Numbered from the stretch's first letter, positions 36,106-46,467 are shown. The stretch is DNA of 64,000 bases from Acetobacterium malicum subsp. dehalogenans DSM 11527 (GCF_000472665.1 NZ_AXAC01000015.1:1-64000); one strand, 5' to 3'. Notes: a model not told the origin generated them from the letters alone. Translations and numbers: made by a program.

Positions 36106-36612
36106 TCAGGCTTCCTGACTGTTCTTTTCCATTTCATCGTCTTCAAGCAGTTTCTGGCAGTCCAGAATTAACTTAACCGCTGTTCCGACTTTCCCGATCC
36201 CGCTGACAAATTGCCGGCTGTCGGTTTCATCAAGATCCGGATGAGGAACAATTTCTTCCTCGGGAATGGCCACGACCTCGGCCACTCCATCGACGATCAG
36301 TCCGACAGTGATATCTGATATTTCGACGACGATCACACAGGTTCGCTCGTCGTAGTCGCGACCGGGTTTCCCAAACCTGAGCCGCACATCCACCACCGGA
36401 ATGATCTGTCCCCGGAGGCTCATAATTCCTTTGACATATACCGGCAGCTCCGGCACTTCAGTTATTTTCTGTATCCCGATTATTTCAGTGACATAAGTGA
36501 TTTCCAGTCCATAGGCTTCATTATCCAGATTAAAGGTTAAATACTTTCCTTCTTCGCTTTCATCATCCTCTTCGAACTCCAATTCATCAAATTCATCAAA
36601 CTCATCCACCAT
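36106..36612 (-). CDS. cheW: chemotaxis coupling protein
   Basis: A 168-residue CheW with an acidic N-terminal run (VDEFDEFDELEFEEDDESEEG), then a CheW domain: YLTFNLDNEAYGLEITYVTEI, VKGIMSLRGQIIPVVDVR and VGLIVDGVAEV. It links the receptor to CheA. The acidic tail is unusual for the family. It is 17 bases downstream of cheA and 47 upstream of the receptor gene. Confidence 0.92.
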   Translation of the reverse strand: MVDEFDEFDELEFEEDDESEEGKYLTFNLDNEAYGLEITYVTEIIGIQKITEVPELPVYVKGIMSLRGQIIPVVDVRLRFGKPGRDYDERTCVIVVEISDITVGLIVDGVAEVVAIPEEEIVPHPDLDETDSRQFVSGIGKVGTAVKLILDCQKLLEDDEMEKNSQEA

Positions 36613-36629
36613 CGTTTCGCCCCCTTTCC

Positions 36630-38708
36630 TTAGTTTCTAAATCGTTTCTGAGCGATCAGCCCGTTGACATCCAGAATCAGGCTGATGTTGCCATCACCCA
36701 GCAGGGTGCAACCGGCCAGCCCATCAATTTTTTTCATCCGCTGAATATATTTCGGCAGGGTTTTAACCACAACCTGCTGTTCGCCCAATAATTCATCGGC
36801 AAAAAGACAGGTGGTTTTGGTTTCTCCTTCCAGCATAATTAAAATACCATCCTCAATCTGGGTTGCTCCGGTTTTAACTTTGTAATGCTCTTTGAGGCGC
36901 ATGATCGGGTAGCACTGGCCCCTGATCATGATCATCTCATTTTCATCAGTATCCCGGAAGACCTCCTGCGACTTGGGAATAAACGATTCTTTGATGGACA
37001 TAATCGGCAGCGTATAACAGCTTTCCCCGACCCGGATATTCATCCCTTCAATGATTGCCAGGGTCAGGGGAATTTTCAGGGTAATTGTGGTGCCCCGACC
37101 TTCGACACTTTCAACCAGAATATTGCCACCCACTGCTTCAATGTTTTTGGCGACCACATCCATACCAACGCCCCGGCCGGAAAACTCTGTCACTGCTTCC
37201 TTGGTCGAAAAGCCGGGCAAAAAAATCAGGTTGAACACCTCGGTGTCAGTCATATTGGCCGCTTCATCGCCAACTACTCCATTTTCCCGGGCTTTCTCCA
37301 GGATTCCAGTCCGACTCAAACCCTTGCCATCATCCCGAATGATGATTAACACTTCACCACCGGCGTTTTTGGCTTCCAGGGTTATGGTGCCAGCCCGAGG
37401 TTTACCCTGAAGAATCCGCGTCTCAGCCGCTTCAATCCCATGATCGGCCGAGTTCCTGACAATATGCATCAGCGGATCACCGATCTGCTCAATGATATTC
37501 TTATCGACCTCGGTTTCTTCACCAAGAATTTTCAAATTAATTTCTTTGCCCAGTTTTTTACTGATATCCCGGACAATCCGGTTCATCTTAAAAAAAGTCG
37601 GTCCCAGAGGAACCATCCGAATCGACATGACCATATCCTGGAGTTCATTGGTGATTTTTTTCAGCTGCCGGGCGGATTTACTGAAATTATCCAGCACCAG
37701 TCCCTTGAGATCTGGGTTCTGGGTGACCATCGCTTCTGAAATAACCATCTCACCGACCAGATTCATCAGTTTATCCAGCTTTTCCACACTGACCGAAATC
37801 ATGCTCTGACTGTGGTTGCCATTGGCTACCGGGGTTTCTTTGGCTGAAGCCATTTCGATGGCCGGATTTTTAAGCTGGGGAACCATGATCGCTTCATCGG
37901 ATACGAGGATACTCAGTTCTTCCCGGATTTCCAGAAGATCCTCTGTTTCAGTTATTTCGATCCGATCAATAAAGGCCATGGTGCGGAAAAAGGCTTCCAG
38001 TTTTTCCGGGGATTCCGAAGTTTTTATCTCCAGGATAAAACCATCCCGCTTGATGATCTCCACACAATCCAGGTCGTTAATAACATCCTCGGGAGTACTT
38101 TTGAAGGTTTCTGTGATTTCCTTCAGATTATGAACCACGGTGAAAGCCCGGATATTTTCCATCCCGCAGTTTTCTTCAAATTGAAGAATGACCTGATAGG
38201 TTTTTGGTTCACTGATTTTTGCCGTTTTGCTGGAGCTGATATAGTACTTTTCAGTTAACGGCTCATTATTAACCGCCTGAGAGTCAGTCAGCTTATTATT
38301 CTCTTTGAGGATTTTCAGATGATCTTTGATCCTGTCAATCAGTATTTCCGGGTTACCATCAGCTTCCATTCCATTTTTTATTTTTTCCAGTTCCAGTTTC
38401 ATAAAGTCAATGCCTTCAAAGACCAGGTCTGAAAGGGTTGACACATCAATAAACTGCGGTTTTTCTTCCCGAATAAAGTAAAACATATCTTCGGTGGTAT
38501 GAGCCACCACCGACATATTATTGATCAGCATCATCGCCGCCGAACTTTTGATAGTATGCATAATTCTGAATATTTCATTGATGGTTTCACTGGGATAACT
38601 GCCCAGGGCTTCAGTCTTAATCACTGACTGTTCCATTTGTTCCAATTGCTGGGACGTTTCAAAAATAAAAACTTCCTGCATTGGATCATTTATAAATTGC
38701 TCTGCCAA
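36630..38708 (-). CDS. cheA: chemotaxis histidine kinase
   Basis: A 692-residue CheA. The Hpt domain has IMHTIKSSAAM (phosphorylated His about 51). A P2-like region lies near 165-250. Dimerisation helix VEKLDKLMNLVGEMVISE is near 300. The kinase domain has HIVRNSADHGIE, DDGKGL and GFSTKEAVTEFSGRGVGMDVV, and the last 130 residues are CheW-like. The start is a TTG at 38708 with GGAGG 7 bases before it, a strong fit. It heads the chemosensory operon, and no flagellar genes are near, so the output may be c-di-GMP rather than swimming. Confidence 0.93.
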   Translation of the reverse strand: MAEQFINDPMQEVFIFETSQQLEQMEQSVIKTEALGSYPSETINEIFRIMHTIKSSAAMMLINNMSVVAHTTEDMFYFIREEKPQFIDVSTLSDLVFEGIDFMKLELEKIKNGMEADGNPEILIDRIKDHLKILKENNKLTDSQAVNNEPLTEKYYISSSKTAKISEPKTYQVILQFEENCGMENIRAFTVVHNLKEITETFKSTPEDVINDLDCVEIIKRDGFILEIKTSESPEKLEAFFRTMAFIDRIEITETEDLLEIREELSILVSDEAIMVPQLKNPAIEMASAKETPVANGNHSQSMISVSVEKLDKLMNLVGEMVISEAMVTQNPDLKGLVLDNFSKSARQLKKITNELQDMVMSIRMVPLGPTFFKMNRIVRDISKKLGKEINLKILGEETEVDKNIIEQIGDPLMHIVRNSADHGIEAAETRILQGKPRAGTITLEAKNAGGEVLIIIRDDGKGLSRTGILEKARENGVVGDEAANMTDTEVFNLIFLPGFSTKEAVTEFSGRGVGMDVVAKNIEAVGGNILVESVEGRGTTITLKIPLTLAIIEGMNIRVGESCYTLPIMSIKESFIPKSQEVFRDTDENEMIMIRGQCYPIMRLKEHYKVKTGATQIEDGILIMLEGETKTTCLFADELLGEQQVVVKTLPKYIQRMKKIDGLAGCTLLGDGNISLILDVNGLIAQKRFRN

Positions 38709-38725
38709 TCGCGTTCCTCCTTATC

Positions 38726-39316
38726 TCAATTTTCCATAAAACCGCTTAGCAACATTTCAACCATCTCGGCGCTTTTTTCTTTGATCGAAAAACTGTATCT
38801 CGCCATTCGCCACTTCAGGCAGATTTCCTTGCTACCGCCGGTGAGAATATTTTCCAGCACCTCCGGATCCAGATTTGGGCGGACGATTCTCAGATCGATG
38901 GCTTCCTTTATGGTTTTGATAATAAAATCGGATCGTTTATAAATGATTGAACTGACTTTTTCCGACAGTTCCGGATCGCACATCAAGCTGTCATAAGCCT
39001 GAACCACCACGGTTATTTCGGGGTAGTTCTGATAATATTCGGCGTAGGCATTATAAAAATAACGAATCGCCTCCAACGGCGACAATTTCTTTTTTCGACA
39101 GGTTTCAATGATGGCATCATCATACTGCGAAAAATGATCTACCACTGCCAGCATAATATCGGTTTTAGTTTTAAAATGCCGAAACAGGGTTCCTTCGGAA
39201 ACACCTTCCTGATTAGCAATCATTTTGGTGGATAAATTTTGAAGCCCCACGGCATTCATAGTTTGAATGGTTGAGACGATGATGCTTTCATGCCTTTTAA
39301 TCAATGATTTTTGCAC
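38726..39316 (-). CDS. TetR-family transcriptional regulator
   Basis: A 196-residue protein with the TetR helix-turn-helix at 15-60 (MNAVGLQNLSTKMIANQEGV and SEGTLFRHFKTK) and a helical ligand domain. It starts at GTG 39316 with AGGAGG ahead. A palindrome GGAGTGATCACTTACTCC (39332-39349) lies between its promoter and start and is probably its own operator. It is upstream of cheA on the same strand, 17 bases before the cheA start, so it may control the whole operon. A divergent flavoprotein gene lies across the promoter. Confidence 0.88.
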   Translation of the reverse strand: MQKSLIKRHESIIVSTIQTMNAVGLQNLSTKMIANQEGVSEGTLFRHFKTKTDIMLAVVDHFSQYDDAIIETCRKKKLSPLEAIRYFYNAYAEYYQNYPEITVVVQAYDSLMCDPELSEKVSSIIYKRSDFIIKTIKEAIDLRIVRPNLDPEVLENILTGGSKEICLKWRMARYSFSIKEKSAEMVEMLLSGFMEN

Positions 39317-39331
39317 GTCGTTCCTCCTACC

Positions 39332-39386
39332 GGAGTGATCACTTACTCCTTTTTAAAAATTATACCCTTTTCAATTTAATTGTCAA
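39332..39386 (-). promoter_or_regulatory. promoter and operator of the TetR gene
   Basis: On the minus strand: TTGACA (39381-39386), 16 bases, TATAAT (39359-39364), followed by the near-palindrome GGAGTGATCACTTACTCC (39332-39349) centred on TGATCA. This arrangement fits repression by TetR, and it would also act on the che genes if they share the transcript. Confidence 0.75.
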
Positions 39387-39569
39387 CTTTTATGTGACTT
39401 TTTAAGGTTTTTTTATGACGTTTTACAAATCTTTTACAGAACACTGCTCACCGGACGGGACCGATCTCCCATTGATTAAATGATTTATAACTGCTGCACC
39501 AAATTTTTTATACTTTTGACAAAACCATGTTATAATAATTTCTGTCAAATAACACCACAGGAGGATCTG

Positions 39570-41192
39570 ATGATTCGAATTCCCAATCTCAAACTTGAAA
39601 TCCAGAAGGCTAAAAGCAGTGCTGCTGAAAAAGAGGCCTTGAAGAACGTCATTCTGTCAAAGCTTAAAGTTAATCCCAAGGATCTGCTTGCCTTTACCAT
39701 ATTTAAAAAGTCCATTGATGCCCGCAAGAAAAATGCCATCGTCTATATCTATACGGTGGATGCCAGCCTTAAAAATGAGGCGGCGATTCTCAAAAAAGGC
39801 TGCAAATCCGGCCTTACTCCCAGTCCCGATTTATCCTATCACGCAGTGACACCAGGAAGCGCCACCCTCGATCTCAGGCCGGTGATTATCGGTATGGGAC
39901 CCGCCGGTCTTTTTGCCGGCCTGATCCTGGCTCGAAATGGTTATGCCCCGATTATTCTGGAGCGGGGTGATGAGGTGACGATCCGGTCCGCTAAAATTGA
40001 CACCTTCTGGCAAACGGGCGAGTTGGATCCGGAGAGCAATGTACAATTCGGTGAAGGTGGCGCCGGAACCTTTTCAGACGGTAAGCTGACCACCCTGATC
40101 AATGATCCCCGCTGCCGGAGTATTCTGGAAGCTTTTATTGAAGCTGGAGCCCCTGAGGAAATCCTTTATCTCAGCAAACCCCATATCGGCACCGATCTAC
40201 TCCGGGAAACGGTACAGACGCTACGCCAAGAAATTATTAACAATGGCGGTGAGGTGCGGTTCCGGGCCCGAGTCACTGATTTTTTGATTCAAAATAATCA
40301 GCTAACCGGATTGATCATTAATGACTATGAAAAACTTGACTGCCGGGTAGCTTTACTGGGCATCGGTCACAGCGCCCGGGATACCTTTGCGACTCTTTAT
40401 GATCGGGGCGTCACCATGACTCCAAAAGCCTTTTCCATTGGCGTCCGGATCGAACATCACCAGAGCCTGATCGACAGCGCCCAATACGGATCAGCTGCCG
40501 GCACTACGGGACTGGGGGCTGCCGATTATAAGCTTTCCTATCATTCCCCCAACGGCCGCTCAGCCTACACCTTCTGTATGTGCCCCGGGGGCTATGTGGT
40601 GGCCGCTGCTTCTGAAGCCAACGGGGTCGTCACCAATGGTATGAGTGAACACCGCCGGGATGGCGAAAATGCCAATGCCGCGCTGCTAGTTGGAGTTCAG
40701 CCTGAAGATTTCGGTGACGATCATCCCCTGGCCGGTGTGGCCTTTCAACGACAATGGGAAGCCCGGGCCTTTGCCCTGGGCGGCCGAAACTACCACGCCC
40801 CGGCCCAGCTGGTAGGCGATTTTCTGGCGGATCGGCCGAGTACTAACTGGGGCAGCGTCAAACCAACCTATACCCCGGGTCTTAACCTGACCGAGCTAAA
40901 AGACTGCCTGCCAGATTATGTGGTCGCCACCATGAAAGAAGCGCTGCTCCATTTTGATCAGAAGATCAAGGGCTTTGCCATGGCTGACAGTATTATGACC
41001 GGCGTTGAAACCCGGAGCTCCTCACCCATTCGGATTAACCGCAATAACGATCATGTCGCCAATATTTCCGGACTCTATCCAATGGGTGAAGGTGCCGGTT
41101 ACGCCGGGGGAATTATGTCTTCGGCAGTAGACGGGGTTAAAACTGCCGAAAAAATTATTCAGCAATACGCCCGGTTCAGTTCTGAAAATTAA
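39570..41192 (+). CDS. FAD-dependent oxidoreductase (NAD(FAD)-utilising dehydrogenase family)
   Basis: A 540-residue flavoprotein. An N-terminal domain of about 100 residues (MIRIPNLKLEIQ, then KKSIDARKKNAIVYIYTVD) precedes FAD-binding VIIGMGPAGLFAGLILARNGY and VQFGEGGAGTFSDGKL. It ends GLYPMGEGAGYAGGIMSSAVDG. This is the conserved COG2509-type protein of anaerobes, whose substrate is unknown. The start at 39570 has GGAGG 5 bases before it; a longer frame begins in the promoter area and is rejected. It is divergent from the TetR gene. Confidence 0.85.
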   Translation: MIRIPNLKLEIQKAKSSAAEKEALKNVILSKLKVNPKDLLAFTIFKKSIDARKKNAIVYIYTVDASLKNEAAILKKGCKSGLTPSPDLSYHAVTPGSATLDLRPVIIGMGPAGLFAGLILARNGYAPIILERGDEVTIRSAKIDTFWQTGELDPESNVQFGEGGAGTFSDGKLTTLINDPRCRSILEAFIEAGAPEEILYLSKPHIGTDLLRETVQTLRQEIINNGGEVRFRARVTDFLIQNNQLTGLIINDYEKLDCRVALLGIGHSARDTFATLYDRGVTMTPKAFSIGVRIEHHQSLIDSAQYGSAAGTTGLGAADYKLSYHSPNGRSAYTFCMCPGGYVVAAASEANGVVTNGMSEHRRDGENANAALLVGVQPEDFGDDHPLAGVAFQRQWEARAFALGGRNYHAPAQLVGDFLADRPSTNWGSVKPTYTPGLNLTELKDCLPDYVVATMKEALLHFDQKIKGFAMADSIMTGVETRSSSPIRINRNNDHVANISGLYPMGEGAGYAGGIMSSAVDGVKTAEKIIQQYARFSSEN

Positions 41193-41253
41193 GTCTGTCC
41201 CATCGCTTCCGAACCATCTGGTTTTCTGAATATCGGCCCTTCTCGACACTCCC

Positions 41254-41291
41254 AAAAAAGCTCCTGAAGATTTTTCTTCAGGAGCTTTTTT
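41254..41291. terminator. bidirectional intrinsic terminator
   Basis: Stem AAAAAAGCTCCTGAAGA / TCTTCAGGAGCTTTTTT with a TTTT loop, between the ends of convergent genes at 41192 and 41339. It has A and T runs on both sides. Confidence 0.92.
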
Positions 41292-41338
41292 AAAACAAGT
41301 TACTTTTTTTCTGATCGCTAACCCAATCCGAACTATTC

Positions 41339-41806
41339 TTAAACGGCTTTGAGGATTTCGGCAACTAAGCTGGCGATCTCTTCATCTCTTTTTTTATTCT
41401 TCCAGCTGACAATGAAGGATTTTTCGACCGTACCGCCTTTTAACGCAACCGCTGACTTGATCTGTCGGTTCGCCTTGGTTCCGCCGGTAAATTTGGATGC
41501 CAGCTGTTTGGTAACAAAACTGAAGACCCGTTTACCCTGAAGGGATGAAACTTGTTCAAGATATTCTTTCATTACCACCGCCAATGAGAAGGCCCAAACC
41601 GGACTGGCAAAAATTATCACATCATAGGGGGATACTTCCGGCTGATTGGTAAATACAATCGGAGGCTTAACCCCGGGATCATCACTTTCAGGAATAATCC
41701 GCTGAATTTCAACATCCAGACCCTTTTCTGCCAGGGCCATCCTCAGCCTGTCGGCGACTGAAAACGTATTGTTGGTTTTAGAAAATACAATAATACCAAT
41801 CTTCAT
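41339..41806 (-). CDS. flavodoxin-fold protein
   Basis: The product of 155 residues begins MKIGIIVFSKTNNTFSVADRL, where SKTNNT fits the FMN phosphate-binding loop of flavodoxin, followed by VIIFASPVWAFSLAVVMKEYLEQV. It would carry electrons at low potential or act as an NADPH-quinone-type reductase. The start was placed at 41806, where GGAGAG lies 6 bases upstream; a longer frame starting at 41875 lacks a binding site. It is probably monocistronic and faces the flavoprotein gene. Confidence 0.82.
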   Translation of the reverse strand: MKIGIIVFSKTNNTFSVADRLRMALAEKGLDVEIQRIIPESDDPGVKPPIVFTNQPEVSPYDVIIFASPVWAFSLAVVMKEYLEQVSSLQGKRVFSFVTKQLASKFTGGTKANRQIKSAVALKGGTVEKSFIVSWKNKKRDEEIASLVAEILKAV

Positions 41807-41990
41807 TTCTCGCTCTCCATTCTCTTTAGACAGCCCATGTTTCGAATACGAATAATACACTGCCCTTATTATCATTAATTATTCTCTTGTTGACACTAAG
41901 GTACCTCATTTTGTTATTTATTTCAAGTCTTTTCTGTTACTCCTACAAAAGATTTTTATCTGTTGGCAATTAATCCATAAAATCCACTGC

Positions 41991-42030
41991 AAAAAAAACA
42001 GCCTGAGACCTTTTTCTGATTTCAGGCTGT
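41991..42030 (-). terminator. terminator of the clostripain-like gene
   Basis: On the minus strand, ACAGCCTGA / TCAGGCTGT with a 15-base loop, followed by TTTTTTTT. It is 37 bases after the gene ending at 42067. Confidence 0.88.
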
Positions 42031-42066
42031 TGGTATTGATTCGTCTAATTCACTATCATTTTCTGA

Positions 42067-44205
42067 TCATTGATTAAAGTAAATATCGCCATTGGCATCT
42101 ACCGAGAATATTTCGAAATCGGTATAAAGGGAGCTGCCAAATATATCATCAATCTGGAAAGAATAGTAGTAGTCTCCCACCGCCAGCGGTTCTTCGTAGA
42201 TCACCGGGTCATTATTAAAGGTGTAGGCGTCACCTTCGTAAATACCTTCTTCATCGGTTTTCATGCTATAGGAGTAATACATCGGGGTGATCAGATCGCC
42301 CTTTTTTAGCTTGATAATCTCTTTGGCCGATTGACCGGTGACCTCATCGATACCATCCCAGGCGCCGATAATGGTGATGACGTAATTGCCGTCACTGGCG
42401 AAATCAATTTTTATCCGCAAATTGGTTTCCACCCCATTCAGCATCACCGGTGAGGTGTAGATATTGTAGTTTTCACCCTGTTCGACAATATAGGTGGCCA
42501 GAGGCTGGCCATCAGGCAGGGACACCCAATAACCGCTGAAGTTATCTTCGAACTTTCCGGTATTCCAGTCAGCGGTAATATTATCGTCCAGCCCCAATTC
42601 AATCAGAGTTTCGCCGTCCCCGGCATCCAAAAACACGTCGCAGTAAACGGCATCGACATAGTCCAGCGTATCGGCGGAAATCGTAAAGCCGTACATCCCA
42701 TTGGCATTGATGGCTGGCGCTGATGAAAATGAAACTGAACTCTCATCTTCACTGAAATTATATACTTCGGTGGGTTCCTGATCCAGTTCCGACCAGTAAG
42801 CAGATCCGCCTGCTTCATCATAGCTGCCACTCCAGTATAGCGAGTTTTCGCCAAACCAGTCGGTATCGCTGTAGCTTCCAAAATCGCCGTTGGTATCGCT
42901 GCCGTAGGCCATTTTATCGACAAAGGACATGTAGTAAGGACTGACACAGATATCTTTGAAAATTGACAATTCTTCGGAGCCCTGAATGGCTAAGGGGTAA
43001 TAGATCGCCAAGCCGTGGGAATCGGCCTTATCGCTGCCGTTTTTCATATAGACGACGCAGTCCGCCAGGGCTGCCAAAGCTTGATCGGTACCGGCTATGT
43101 TACCGGTCATGTTTTTCAGCACCGAGCCCAGGTCGACCATATTGGTATAACCTTCGGATTTGCTGTTACCACCATAGTTTTCCGCCGATGTGATCCCCTT
43201 GACCATATTGGACAGGACCTCAGTTTTAGTGGTGGCACTGTACATTTCCCGGGCTACATCATTAAAAGCATAAACCAGTTCATCGATTTTAGACAGGTCG
43301 ATGCAGGACAGGGTTGCTTCGTTCTGACTGTCAATGGCCACACAGGCGTCGTAGAAAGAATCCACCACGACCTTGCCCAGTTCAGCCCCGCTGGCACCCG
43401 GATTGCTGCCGATAAAGTTACCCATGGCGGTGTAATCCCAACCGTAGCCAGGTTCCAGCTCTTCGGATGCGACCATATAGCGGGCGTGGGGCGCCAGCAT
43501 ATTTCCGGTTTCCACGGTACCCATCAGACAGGCGTCAAAGCCGATAAATTCAAAGGCATCGGTCATCTTAGGATAAACCGAAGTCAGGGCATTTTCAACT
43601 TCCAGCAAGGACAGACTATCACTTTCGTTTTGCTCGTCAAAGCAGACGCCGGTAATACTACCGCCACCGTGATTCCAGAAAACCAGTCCCATTTTTTCGG
43701 CGGGATAGGCAGACACCCCCCAATCCAGAAACTCGGCCAGCGTCTCAGCACTGCCCATATTGGTAACATCTGCTTCTTCAATCTGTTCCATATTCTGATT
43801 TTCAATCACAAAGCGCTGGGTCAATGAATCATCGACCAGATCATTATCCCAGGCATTGGCACCACCAGTCTGAACCACAAATTTAATCTTGTCGGATTGG
43901 GTCGAATCAATCATTTCCTGTAAGTCCATGGTGGCCAGGCCGCTTTCACTCTCCAGATCCGAACCGCACATGTAAACAAAAATGGTCCAGGTGCCGGATG
44001 CGCCCATTTTTTTTGTTTCGGTTCGGCTCAGCCGCTGAATTTCCAGATCACCGCTGGAACTTACCTTCATGTCAGTACTCCGCGCCAGGGATGTATCCAG
44101 GCCACTGTTTTTGTGGGTACTGGTTGCGCCACTATCATCTGAGCAAGCTGTCAAAGACAGTACCATGGCAAAGACGATCAGAAACGCTGTCAATCTTTTT
44201 TTCAT
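42067..44205 (-). CDS. clostripain-family (C11) cysteine peptidase, lipoprotein
   Basis: A 712-residue secreted protein with a lipoprotein signal ending LTACSDD (lipobox Cys about 21), so it should sit on the outer face of the membrane. The C11 catalytic pair is visible: His in LVFWNHGGGSI (about 178) and Cys in GFDACLMGT (about 224). The first part of the domain reads GTWTIFVYMCGSDLESE. The C-terminal 250 residues form a beta-rich region of unknown role. The start at 44205 has GGAGG upstream. It is monocistronic, ended by the terminator at 41991-42030. Confidence 0.88.
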   Translation of the reverse strand: MKKRLTAFLIVFAMVLSLTACSDDSGATSTHKNSGLDTSLARSTDMKVSSSGDLEIQRLSRTETKKMGASGTWTIFVYMCGSDLESESGLATMDLQEMIDSTQSDKIKFVVQTGGANAWDNDLVDDSLTQRFVIENQNMEQIEEADVTNMGSAETLAEFLDWGVSAYPAEKMGLVFWNHGGGSITGVCFDEQNESDSLSLLEVENALTSVYPKMTDAFEFIGFDACLMGTVETGNMLAPHARYMVASEELEPGYGWDYTAMGNFIGSNPGASGAELGKVVVDSFYDACVAIDSQNEATLSCIDLSKIDELVYAFNDVAREMYSATTKTEVLSNMVKGITSAENYGGNSKSEGYTNMVDLGSVLKNMTGNIAGTDQALAALADCVVYMKNGSDKADSHGLAIYYPLAIQGSEELSIFKDICVSPYYMSFVDKMAYGSDTNGDFGSYSDTDWFGENSLYWSGSYDEAGGSAYWSELDQEPTEVYNFSEDESSVSFSSAPAINANGMYGFTISADTLDYVDAVYCDVFLDAGDGETLIELGLDDNITADWNTGKFEDNFSGYWVSLPDGQPLATYIVEQGENYNIYTSPVMLNGVETNLRIKIDFASDGNYVITIIGAWDGIDEVTGQSAKEIIKLKKGDLITPMYYSYSMKTDEEGIYEGDAYTFNNDPVIYEEPLAVGDYYYSFQIDDIFGSSLYTDFEIFSVDANGDIYFNQ

Positions 44206-44407
44206 TTTCAACCTCCAGGTTAATATGGTTTTATTATCGATTTTATGCCTTAGCCATCAGCGGTCAAATTGGCACTATTTCGTAGTTGCTTCAAACGCTT
44301 TATCTGCAATCGATTTTTACATAATACTGCTTTATATTATACGCCACTGGAGTCGATTAGCAAACAAATTTCGCACCTAAAATCATTTTTTCGCGACCCT
44401 TTCACAA

Positions 44408-44443
44408 AAAAACGCAGACCCACAATAAAGCAGTCTGCGTTTT
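44408..44443. terminator. intrinsic terminator after fhs
   Basis: Stem AAAACGCAGAC / GTCTGCGTTTT with a loop of 13 bases, flanked by A and T runs. It lies 20 bases beyond the end of fhs on the minus strand. Confidence 0.88.
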
Positions 44444-44463
44444 TAATCGTTATTTTAGAGTGA

Positions 44464-46134
44464 TCAGGACAAACCGATGATTTCGCCGTCTTCGGTAATA
44501 TCCATTCCATTGGCAGCCGGCACTTTGGGTAGACCCGGCATGGTCATAATGGCACCGGTGATTACGACCACAAATCCAGCTCCGGCCGATAGTCGTACTT
44601 CTTTGACATGGATATTGAAATCCTGAGGGGCTCCCAACAGAGTCTGATCATCGGAGAAGGAGTATTGGGTTTTTGCCATACAGACCGGCAGGTGATCAAA
44701 TCCCAGGGCAACAATCTCGTCCAGTTGTTTTTTTGCTTCCGGTTCATATTCGACGCCATCCGCCCGGTAAATTTCGGTGGCAATAGTTTCGATTTTCTTT
44801 TCAATTGGCAGTTCCAGCGGGTATAGCGGTTGATATTGAGATTCACCCATATCACATAGTTTGACCACTTCGCGGGCAAGTTCTTCGCCGCCTTTGCCCC
44901 CCTGGGAAAAGACGTCTGAAAGGATCACCTTAACATTTTTATTTTCGCAGGCCTTTTTAACAGCAGCAAATTCTGCTTCGGTATCTGTCGGGAATTTATT
45001 CAGGGCGACGACTACGGGTACCTTGAATTTTTGCAGATTTTCCAGATGCTGGATCAGGTTGGCGCTGCCTGATTCCACGGCCGCCACGTTTTCGGTTGAT
45101 AATTCGGTTTTAACCACCCCGCCGTTCATTTTTAAAGCCCGGACAGTAGCCACAATAACCACGGCATTGGGTTTAAGCTCGGCATAACGGCATTTGATAT
45201 CAAAGAATTTTTCCGCGCCCAGATCGGCACCAAAACCAGCTTCGGTAACCACATAATCGGCCAGTTTCAAAGCCGTTCTGGTGGCCAGTACGGAGTTACA
45301 ACCATGGGCGATATTGGCAAACGGACCGCCATGAATAAAAGCCGGGGTATTTTCCAGGGTCTGAACCAGATTCGGTTTGATAGCATCTTTAAGTAGCAGA
45401 GCCATGGCACCGGTGGCTTCAAGATCAGCGGCAGTCACTGCCTTGCCCTCGGTGTTATAAGCCACGATCATCCGGCCCAGTCGCTCTTTGAGATCAGTAA
45501 GACTGGAGGCCAGACAGAGAATCGCCATAATTTCTGATGCCACGGTGATGTCATAACCAGTTTCCCGTTCCACTCCATTGGCCCGGCTACCCTGACCGAC
45601 GGTGATCATCCGCAGGGCCCGGTCATTCATGTCAACAACCCGGCGCCAGACAATCCGATCCAAATCAATGTTTAACAGATTTCCCTGGTGGAGGTGATTA
45701 TCCAGCAGGGCCGCCAGCAAACTATGAGCCGAGGTAATGGCATGGAAGTCACCGGTAAAGTGAAGATTGATATCATCCATCGGAACGACCTGAGCGTAAC
45801 CGCCGCCGGCAGCGCCACCCTTGACGCCAAAGCATGGTCCCAGTGAGGGTTCTCTCAAGGTGGTAATGGTTTTTTTGCCGATATAATTCAGGGCCATGGA
45901 AAGACCCACGTTGGTGGTGGTTTTTCCTTCACCGGCCGGGGTTGGGTTAATGGCGGTTACCAGAATCAGCTTGCCGTCTGGTTTGTCCTGGTTGTCTTTT
46001 AATACTGATAGGGACACCTTGGCTTTATGATTGCCATAAAGTTCCAGCTCATCTCCGGTAATCCCCAATTTTTCGGCCACCTGTGCAATCGGTTGCAATT
46101 TAGCTTCCTGTGCGATCTGTACATCTGTTTTCAT
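44464..46134 (-). CDS. fhs: formate-tetrahydrofolate ligase
   Basis: A 556-residue FTHFS of full length. The ATP-binding loop is [20 protein letters not shown] (about 63-82). Other signatures are [23 protein letters not shown] and [17 protein letters not shown]. It joins formate to THF with ATP, the first committed step of the methyl branch of the Wood-Ljungdahl pathway. It has its own promoter with an upstream inverted repeat (46258-46344) and a terminator on each side, so it is monocistronic. The upstream operon handles methyl groups on corrinoids. Confidence 0.97.
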   Translation of the reverse strand: MKTDVQIAQEAKLQPIAQVAEKLGITGDELELYGNHKAKVSLSVLKDNQDKPDGKLILVTAINPTPAGEGKTTTNVGLSMALNYIGKKTITTLREPSLGPCFGVKGGAAGGGYAQVVPMDDINLHFTGDFHAITSAHSLLAALLDNHLHQGNLLNIDLDRIVWRRVVDMNDRALRMITVGQGSRANGVERETGYDITVASEIMAILCLASSLTDLKERLGRMIVAYNTEGKAVTAADLEATGAMALLLKDAIKPNLVQTLENTPAFIHGGPFANIAHGCNSVLATRTALKLADYVVTEAGFGADLGAEKFFDIKCRYAELKPNAVVIVATVRALKMNGGVVKTELSTENVAAVESGSANLIQHLENLQKFKVPVVVALNKFPTDTEAEFAAVKKACENKNVKVILSDVFSQGGKGGEELAREVVKLCDMGESQYQPLYPLELPIEKKIETIATEIYRADGVEYEPEAKKQLDEIVALGFDHLPVCMAKTQYSFSDDQTLLGAPQDFNIHVKEVRLSAGAGFVVVITGAIMTMPGLPKVPAANGMDITEDGEIIGLS

Positions 46135-46257
46135 CTTGTCTTTCTCCTTTTCAAAATAATTTCGTTATTCTCTGAGTTACCTTTTTAAATCTGAGCCAAC
46201 ACGCTACGGTTAATTTTTCACGAACATCCTGTGCACATGTATATACAGATTTTTCAT

Positions 46258-46344
46258 AGCTTAACATCTTTTATTCTCGATGTCAATATTTTTCTATGTT
46301 GAGACAATTTATTATCTTTACTTGTTTGTTATTTCTCAAACAAA
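46258..46344 (-). promoter_or_regulatory. promoter PA of fhs with upstream inverted repeat
   Basis: On the minus strand: TTGACA (46281-46286), 17 bases, TAAGCT (46258-46263). An inverted repeat, TTGTTTG / CAAACAA (46322-46328 and 46337-46343), sits 34 bases further upstream. The same pieces at the same distances occur at 52678-52764. Confidence 0.75.
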
Positions 46345-46467
46345 GTTTGATACTAGAAATATTTTGTTATATTTTTAACGTTCATCCTAGTTATGCTCGT
46401 ATATTTTGGCCATTTTTTACACTTTTTCTTTTTTTACAAATCTTAACACTTATTTTCTGTAAACGTA

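Noticed and set aside
39510-39545. TTGACA followed by TATAAT upstream of the flavoprotein gene
   Set aside because: The two are only 9 bases apart, so they cannot form one promoter.
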